From the NCBI GenBank assembly GCA_965229765.1, contig CBDDJT010000004.1, positions 496,001 to 560,000 on the forward strand: a stretch of 64,000 bases of DNA. Direction: 5' to 3'. The stretch is from ASV31 sp965229765. Lineage in GTDB: Bacteria; Pseudomonadota; Alphaproteobacteria; Rhodobacterales; Rhodobacteraceae. Below the pieces are notes generated by a model that was not told where the DNA came from, did not search any database, and was given only the letters and a program-made list of their open reading frames with translations. Shown in pieces: positions 59,397-64,000 of the stretch (the first letter of the stretch is position 1; every line of letters begins with the position of its first letter). A program made the position numbers and the translations under genes.

Positions 59397-60496
59397 AGCC
59401 AGGGCATGAGAGAGACGTGGATCACGTCCCCCGAACCGCCCACCGCCTTGATCGCGTCATGCGTGTCCTTCAGCGCGAAGCGGTGCGTCGTGATCAGGTC
59501 CAGCGGAAAGCGGTCGGAATTCAACTGCTGAAGCGCTTGTTCGCAGCTTTGGTAATTGTGCCCGCGCGCGCATTTCACCGTGACGTACTTGTTGCACAGC
59601 TTGGCCAGCGGAAAGCTGGGGAACTCTGCCACTTCCTGCTGCACCAGAAGCGTGCCGCCCTTCCGCTTGAGCGCCTCCAGCCCCAGAAGCAGCGGCGCGG
59701 TGCCCGCCCCGGCGGTGCAGTCCAGCGCCACGTCCACGCCCTCGCCGCCGGTGATCTCGGCGATGCGTTCCACCGGGTCTTCCTCTTCCACGTTGATCGT
59801 GTAGTCCGCGCCCAGCTTCTTGGCGATTTCCAGCCGGTAGGCGTCCTTCGAGGTGCCGGTGACGATGATAAGCTCTGCCCCCGCCTGCTTGGCGGTGACA
59901 ACCTGGCTCAGCCCCTGCTGGCCCGGTCCCTGCACCAGAAGCCGGGTCTGATACCCGACCCCGCAATCGAAAAGCGCCCACTGGATGCCGTTGGCCATCG
60001 GCGTGACCACCCCGGCCAGCTCTGGCGACAGCCCGTCCGGCACCTTGTGCAGGACAGAGTTCCACGGAAGGTACATGTATTGCGCGAACCCGCCCCACAG
60101 GTGCGGCGCCCGCGTCATCGGCGTATAGCCGAACCGGATGCCCTCGGGGTTCTTGCGCCAGTCGGTCGCCATGCACAGCCGGTAATCGCCCCGGTGGCAA
60201 TGCTCGCAGGTCATGCAGCCCACGTAATGCTCGGCGAACACCCGGTCGCCTTCCTTCAGGCCGCGCCGCTTCTGGAACGTCTTGCCCGCCTTGGCGATGA
60301 TGCCGATGTTCTCGTGCCCCATGATGACGGGCTCGTCGATCGGCGGTTTCGAGTAGAACTTGACGTCGGTGCCGCAGATGCCCGCGACCTCGACCTTCAG
60401 AAGCGCGCCGTCATCCGGGACGTCGGGCATGTCGAATTCGCGGAATTCGGTCCGCTCCGGCCCGGTCCTGACCGCGGCAAGAACTTTCTCGGCCAC
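59393..60496 (-). CDS. Zinc-dependent medium-chain alcohol dehydrogenase
   Basis: A 367-residue MDR-family enzyme. Catalytic zinc ligands are in ICGTDVKFY and MGHENIG; the structural zinc site has four Cys in CMTCEHCHRGDYRLC near residues 95-109. The nucleotide-binding loop is VQGPGQQGLSQV. It would oxidise an alcohol or hydroxyacid. The GTG start follows GGGGAGGA. First gene of the leftward operon ADH-GTPase-ligK-ligJ, divergent from the hypothetical gene at 60602 across a region with a perfect operator-like palindrome. Confidence 0.87.
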   Translation of the reverse strand: MAEKVLAAVRTGPERTEFREFDMPDVPDDGALLKVEVAGICGTDVKFYSKPPIDEPVIMGHENIGIIAKAGKTFQKRRGLKEGDRVFAEHYVGCMTCEHCHRGDYRLCMATDWRKNPEGIRFGYTPMTRAPHLWGGFAQYMYLPWNSVLHKVPDGLSPELAGVVTPMANGIQWALFDCGVGYQTRLLVQGPGQQGLSQVVTAKQAGAELIIVTGTSKDAYRLEIAKKLGADYTINVEEEDPVERIAEITGGEGVDVALDCTAGAGTAPLLLGLEALKRKGGTLLVQQEVAEFPSFPLAKLCNKYVTVKCARGHNYQSCEQALQQLNSDRFPLDLITTHRFALKDTHDAIKAVGGSGDVIHVSLMPWL

Positions 60497-60562
60497 AGGC
60501 GTTCCTCCCCAACGTCCATTGACCCTTGGCTAGCAAAGCGGCACATTGCATTCAAGAACGAA

Positions 60563-60579
60563 GTTCCGCATGGCGGAAC
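60563..60579. promoter_or_regulatory. Perfect 17-bp operator-like palindrome in divergent promoter region
   Basis: GTTCCGC (60563-60569), ATG, GCGGAAC (60573-60579). It stands between the leftward ADH-GTPase-ligK-ligJ operon and the rightward 60602-61849 genes. A near copy is at 53458-53474. Inverted repeats with TTCCGC/GCGGAA arms are typical of IclR-family regulators of aromatic catabolism; no IclR gene is in the window. Confidence 0.65.
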
Positions 60580-60601
60580 ACGGATGGCACGGGGGAGGAA
60601 C

Positions 60602-60895
60602 GTGTTCGCATTCGTCCAGACGGCGCGCCCCGACCTGGCGGACCTGGACCGGACAGAGGCGCTGGTGCGCGCTCGCTTCGGCCTGTCGCCAGATGATATC
60701 GTGCTGGTGACTGAAGAACCCGCGCGCCTTCCCGGCGCGCCGGACCGAATGACGACCATCCTGTTCTGGACGGGGACCGACACCCGACACCGCTTGCGGC
60801 TGTTCAAGCCGGTGGCGCAGATCGGGGAAACGGATTTGCCCCAGCCCTGGCTGCGCCGGGCGCTGCGGGACGAGGGTGAGGCCGATTGCTGCTAG
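60602..60895 (+). CDS. Small protein of unknown function in the catabolic cluster
   Basis: A 97-residue protein of no family I recognise. It is mixed alpha/beta with TARPDLADLDRTEALVRARFGLSPDDIVLVTEEPARLP, then MTTILFWTGTDTRHRLRLFKPVAQI and a C-terminal Cys pair. The GTG start at 60602 has GGGGGAGGAA just upstream; an in-frame ATG at 60584 is the alternative. It ends 12 bases before the next gene and so is probably co-expressed with the decarboxylase-like protein. Confidence 0.6.
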   Translation: MFAFVQTARPDLADLDRTEALVRARFGLSPDDIVLVTEEPARLPGAPDRMTTILFWTGTDTRHRLRLFKPVAQIGETDLPQPWLRRALRDEGEADCC

Positions 60896-60907
60896 GGAGA
60901 AGGTGAC

Positions 60908-61849
60908 ATGGGCAAGACGACGCTGACGGCGGTCAGCCGCACACAGGGCAACAACAGGGCGCTGAAAGAAGGGCAGGTGACGATGCCCGACTTCGACCTG
61001 ACGTTCGAAGAGGTGAACCCCCTGCCGCGCGCCTTCAGGCGCATGGTGCGTGAAGGCGCCTATGACATAAGCGAAATGGCTCTCAGCACATACATCACCG
61101 CCCGCGCCTACGGCGTGCCGCTGACCGCGATTCCGGTGTTTCTTGTGCGCGGGTTCCATCACGGCGCGATCGTCGCCAGCCGCGCCGCCGACCTGACCGG
61201 CCCCGCCGACCTGGAAGGCCGCCGCGTCGGGGTGAAGCGGGGTTTCACCGTCACCACCGGCGTCTGGGCGCGGGCGATCCTTGCCGAAGAACACGGCGTC
61301 GACCTGTCCCAGGTGACGTGGGTGCGGTCCGATGACGAACACATCCCCGACTGGCGGATGCCCCCGAACGTTCAGGATCTTGGCGGCGAGGGCACGCTGG
61401 AAGACCAGCTTGCCCGGGGCGACCTCCCCGCCGCCGTGGGCCTGACTGCCGACGACACCACGCGCCCGCTGATCGAAGACCCCTTCGCCGCCGGTGTCGC
61501 CGCGCTGACCTCGCGCCGCTTCTATCCGATCAACCACCTCGTCGTGGTCCGGGACGAGGTTCTGGCCGACGCCCCCGACCTTGCCGTGCAGCTTTTCAAG
61601 GCGTTCAGCGCGTCAAAGCTTGCCTATGTCGAGGCGCTGAAATCCGGCCAGATCGGAGAGCTGACGGGGGTCGACAAGGTCCACCTTGCCGCGCTCGACG
61701 TGATGGACGACCCGCTGCCCTATGGCCTCGACCCCAACCGCGACATTCTGGAACGGCTGATGGCCACCGTGCTGGCGCAGGGCATCATCGACACACCCAT
61801 GCCGCTCGACAGCCTGTTTGCGCCCTCGACGCTTGGCCTGACGGGTTAA
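60908..61849 (+). CDS. 4,5-dihydroxyphthalate decarboxylase-like protein (periplasmic-binding-protein fold)
   Basis: A 313-residue protein. RALKEGQVTMPDFDLTFEEVNPLPRAFRRMVREGAYDISEMALSTYITARAYGVPLTAIPVFLVRGFHHGAIV matches the start of the Pht5 family. LEGRRVGVKRGFTVTTGVWARAILAEEHGVDLSQVTWV and FYPINHLVVVRDEVLADAPDLAVQLFKAFSASK match further on. It has no export signal, so it is cytoplasmic and probably an enzyme rather than a transporter part, though databases often label it ABC substrate-binding protein. Pht5 makes protocatechuate from 4,5-dihydroxyphthalate; the actual substrate here is unknown. A second relative begins at 63580. Confidence 0.78.
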   Translation: MGKTTLTAVSRTQGNNRALKEGQVTMPDFDLTFEEVNPLPRAFRRMVREGAYDISEMALSTYITARAYGVPLTAIPVFLVRGFHHGAIVASRAADLTGPADLEGRRVGVKRGFTVTTGVWARAILAEEHGVDLSQVTWVRSDDEHIPDWRMPPNVQDLGGEGTLEDQLARGDLPAAVGLTADDTTRPLIEDPFAAGVAALTSRRFYPINHLVVVRDEVLADAPDLAVQLFKAFSASKLAYVEALKSGQIGELTGVDKVHLAALDVMDDPLPYGLDPNRDILERLMATVLAQGIIDTPMPLDSLFAPSTLGLTG

Positions 61850-61853
61850 AGCG

Positions 61854-61905
61854 TGTCGCACCCGATCGCGGTCCGGGGCGGCCGGGAACCCGATGTGGTG
61901 CGACA
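61854..61905. terminator. Long-loop hairpin between convergent genes
   Basis: TGTCGCACC (61854-61862) pairs with GGTGCGACA (61897-61905) around 34 GC-rich bases. It lies in the 67-base gap between the decarboxylase-like gene and the alpha/beta hydrolase. No T-tract. Confidence 0.4.
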
Positions 61906-61916
61906 GGCTCTGGGCC

Positions 61917-62765
61917 CTAAACCGACCCCAGGAAATCGAGGATGCGCGCAGGTGCCGTGTCCTCGGTCTGGGCGTCGGGCGGGACGTCCCAATACTCGGA
62001 CCCCTCCAGGCATTCCTGCAAATAGCGCGCGGCGGAGGTCGCGTGCGCCTTGTCGGCGCCCGGCACGATCAGGCTGGGGATGTCCAGCCGCATCAGGTCC
62101 TCGGCATCGGCGCCCGGCGCGGTGTCGCGGTCGAACAGGCCGTTCACCATGCCGCGCACTGTCAGCAGGTAGCGCCCAAGGTGCAGCCCCGCATAGGCCG
62201 CGGCAAAGGTGTCAGAGTTGCGGATCGTGTCGCCCCACGGTCCGCCGCGCGGATCGGCGCTGAAATTCTTGTCATGCGACCGGACCAGATCCACCACCGC
62301 GCCCAGCCCGTTCTCCTCGGCAAAAGCCATGTGGCGGGCGAACCGCTGATGCGCGTTGATCCGGTAATGCGCGCCGCCCACCGGCCAGTAGTGCACCATC
62401 GACAGCACACGCTCCGGGTGCCGCACGGCGAAGGCCGCCACCGGGGCACAGCCCATGCAGCCCCCCATCAGGTGCGCCCTTTCGTGCCCAAGGTGATCCA
62501 GCAGTCCCGCGCCCTGCGCCACGAAATGATCCCAGCCGATGCGCTCCACCCGCCCGCCAGAGCGGCCGTTCTCGCGCCGGTCGAACATGATGCAGGTGAA
62601 CCGGGCCGGCAGGTGATCCAGTAGCCTGATCCGCTTGTAGACACCCAGATCCCACCATTTCGAGATCTGCGCGTCGAAGCCACCGGGCGCATACATCAAG
62701 AGCGGCGGACCCTCGCCGCGCAATTCGTAATTCGTCTCGATCCCGTCGATGACCGCACTGGGCAT
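61917..62765 (-). CDS. Alpha/beta hydrolase with Cys at the nucleophile position
   Basis: A 282-residue alpha/beta-hydrolase protein. The oxyanion segment is LMYAPGGFDAQISKWW. FDRRENGRSGGR fits the usual strand-4 loop, and the nucleophile elbow reads LMGGCMGCAPVAAF, giving Gly-Gly-Cys103-Met-Gly instead of Gly-x-Ser-x-Gly. A DKAHATSAARYLQECL segment near the C-terminus carries the likely catalytic His. Dienelactone hydrolase is an example of a Cys-using member. It lies 2 bases downstream of the PanB-like gene and is probably the last gene of a leftward operon. Confidence 0.8.
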   Translation of the reverse strand: MPSAVIDGIETNYELRGEGPPLLMYAPGGFDAQISKWWDLGVYKRIRLLDHLPARFTCIMFDRRENGRSGGRVERIGWDHFVAQGAGLLDHLGHERAHLMGGCMGCAPVAAFAVRHPERVLSMVHYWPVGGAHYRINAHQRFARHMAFAEENGLGAVVDLVRSHDKNFSADPRGGPWGDTIRNSDTFAAAYAGLHLGRYLLTVRGMVNGLFDRDTAPGADAEDLMRLDIPSLIVPGADKAHATSAARYLQECLEGSEYWDVPPDAQTEDTAPARILDFLGSV

Positions 62766-62767
62766 CG

Positions 62768-63583
62768 CTACCTCCCCGGCTGTCCCTTGATCTGGCGTCC
62801 GTCGCGCACGTCGCCCGCGCATTCGGCCAGCGCGTCATGGATGATCCGCGCAACGTTGGCATAGCCCGAAGGCGCCTTGTCTAGCGCCCCCACGTCATAG
62901 CCCACGGCGGCCTGCGCCAGCCGCACCCGCCCGTCCAGCCACGGCCCGCCGCCGAATCCGCCGATCACCGGGATCGACACCGCCTCGACCACCATGGGCC
63001 CGATCACCGGCCCGGAATTGGTGAAGTCCAGCAGCACCGCGCCCGCCGCTTCCAACTCGCGCGCCTCGGCGACCAGCCGTTCGGCCATGCCCGGCGCGGC
63101 CTCTGTCGCGCCCGCCTGGTTCTCATAGGGAATGCCCGTGGCCAGCGCCGTCTGCGGCGTCAGCCCGAACTGCGCCCAGACCGGCACGCCGGCGCGGGTC
63201 AGCGCGCTGACCGCCTCGGGGTAGTCCGCCGCGCCGTCCAGCTTTATCATGTCGACGCCCGCCTCCTTGACGAAGCGGATCGCGGCGCGCACGGCGGCGT
63301 CGGTCCCTTCCTGCAACGGGCCATAGGGGAAATCCGCACTGACCAGCGCATTCCCGACCCCCCGGCGCACCGCCTTCGTCACCACGATCATCTCGTCCAT
63401 CGTGACTTCCAGCGGGTTCTCGTGCCCCCAAAGGTTCTTTCCCACCGTGTCGCCCACCGACACGATGTCCACGCCCACCCGGTCGGCGATGGCGGCCATG
63501 TGGTAATCCCACGCGACGACACCAAAGATCTTTTCGCCCCGCCGCTTGCGGTCGTGCAGCGCGGGGATGGTCACGCGGGTCAT
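62768..63583 (-). CDS. PanB-like ketopantoate hydroxymethyltransferase-family protein
   Basis: A 271-residue protein with the PanB fold. It keeps the metal Asp residues (IVSVGDTVG with Asp45; SADFPYG with Asp84) and the Lys of MIKLDG (Lys114). The acidic residues equivalent to E. coli PanB Glu114 and Glu181 are both Asp (Asp116, Asp186), and the conserved HLGLTPQ segment reads AQFGLTPQ. No panC or panD lies nearby. In this catabolic operon it may be an aldolase acting on a 2-oxoacid rather than a pantothenate enzyme. It overlaps the gene at 63580 by 4 bases. Confidence 0.78.
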   Translation of the reverse strand: MTRVTIPALHDRKRRGEKIFGVVAWDYHMAAIADRVGVDIVSVGDTVGKNLWGHENPLEVTMDEMIVVTKAVRRGVGNALVSADFPYGPLQEGTDAAVRAAIRFVKEAGVDMIKLDGAADYPEAVSALTRAGVPVWAQFGLTPQTALATGIPYENQAGATEAAPGMAERLVAEARELEAAGAVLLDFTNSGPVIGPMVVEAVSIPVIGGFGGGPWLDGRVRLAQAAVGYDVGALDKAPSGYANVARIIHDALAECAGDVRDGRQIKGQPGR

Positions 63584-64000
63584 ATCACGAACTCCTCGTA
63601 GGTTTCGGGCGCGAACATTTCGTCCACCGACACGCGGCGCGGGCTCAGCCCCTGTTCGTTGTGATAGCGCAGGAACACCTCCAGCACGTGCCGGTTCGGC
63701 CCCACGCCATAGGGCCAGAAATCATCGCCCATCAGGTCCAGCGTCTCTTCGACATGCGCGTTGAACCAGGGCAGCATTCCTTTCAGCGCGGCTGTCTCGC
63801 GCAGGCCCTCGTAGCAAAGCCGCTGCGCCTCGCGGAACGCCTGGAACAGGTTCATCGCGATCCAGCGGTTCGCCTCGTAGACCTCGCGGCGGATGGCGAT
63901 CACATGCATGATCGGAAAGATGCCGGTGTCGCGCCAATAGGCGCGCTCGACCTCGACATAATCGGGAAACAGCCGCTTGACCCGCACGCCGTCATAGGTG
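63580..64000 (-). CDS. 4,5-dihydroxyphthalate decarboxylase-like protein, 5' end outside window
   Basis: The 140 C-terminal residues of a second Pht5-family protein; the frame is open to the window edge (TYDGVRVKRLFPDY). It has KRLFPDYVEVERAYWRDTGIFPIMHVIAIRREVYEANRWIAMNLFQAFREAQRL and GDDFWPYGVGPNRHVLEVFLRYHNEQGLSPRRVSVDEMFAPET, typical of these decarboxylases. It is more typical of Pht5 than the protein at 60908. It overlaps the PanB-like gene by 4 bases and leads the leftward operon as far as seen. Confidence 0.82.
   Translation of the reverse strand, partial: TYDGVRVKRLFPDYVEVERAYWRDTGIFPIMHVIAIRREVYEANRWIAMNLFQAFREAQRLCYEGLRETAALKGMLPWFNAHVEETLDLMGDDFWPYGVGPNRHVLEVFLRYHNEQGLSPRRVSVDEMFAPETYEEFVI

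Overview
The window looks like a chromosomal segment of a GC-rich alphaproteobacterium of the order Rhodobacterales (Roseobacter-like). The evidence is the gene order around the partition locus (hemJ-rho-mnmE-mnmG-rsmG-parA-parB), a divergent maf-aroE-coaE-dnaQ arm ending in secB, two exact parS sites plus a 15/16 copy, a bacterial voltage-gated sodium channel with a TLESWSM filter, and many ATGA/GTGA gene overlaps. No rRNA, tRNA, CRISPR array, insertion sequence or prophage was seen.

Bases 1-13.5 kb hold the probable replication-origin neighbourhood. Leftward genes (maf, aroE, coaE, dnaQ) and rightward genes (hemJ, rho, mnmE, mnmG, rsmG, parA, parB) diverge from a 416-bp AT-rich gap (3177-3592) that has a DnaA-box-like and an IHF-like site. 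The parS sites lie inside mnmG and rsmG coding sequence. Housekeeping genes follow: hemW, rdgB, rph, hrcA, grpE, mutS and maeB, up to 20.3 kb.

Bases 20-47 kb are a mixed block. It contains a secreted MsrA, a sulfotransferase-like protein, and a tightly overlapping pair made of a Hint-domain protein and an HlyC-type toxin-activating lysine acyltransferase. Next come argG, a thioesterase and ilvA, then an Hpt protein divergent from a REC-PP2C phosphatase. After these are two Nudix enzymes, hslO, cca, LysE and a two-gene ABC exporter followed by an RlmD-like methyltransferase. The block continues with the sodium channel, two L,D-transpeptidases around a CAP lipoprotein, hemH, and the comF-grxC-nitrilase-MarR run. 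It ends with a stand-alone molybdenum hydroxylase large subunit followed by an EamA permease.

Bases 48-64 kb look like an accessory catabolic island. It holds a tripartite tricarboxylate transporter (tctC-tctA-tctB), a ThDP enzyme, a Rieske ferredoxin, two cupins and an EamA permease. It also has ligJ and ligK, which catalyse the last two steps of the protocatechuate 4,5-cleavage pathway, followed by a COG0523 GTPase and a zinc alcohol dehydrogenase. Two 4,5-dihydroxyphthalate-decarboxylase-like proteins, a Cys-nucleophile alpha/beta hydrolase and a divergent PanB-like protein complete it. A shared 17-bp palindrome (GTTCCGC-N3-GCGGAAC type) near two of the promoters suggests one regulator. 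The parts fit uptake and breakdown of an aromatic or heteroaromatic carboxylate that ends in pyruvate and oxaloacetate, but the ring-cleavage genes are not in the window and the substrate is unknown.
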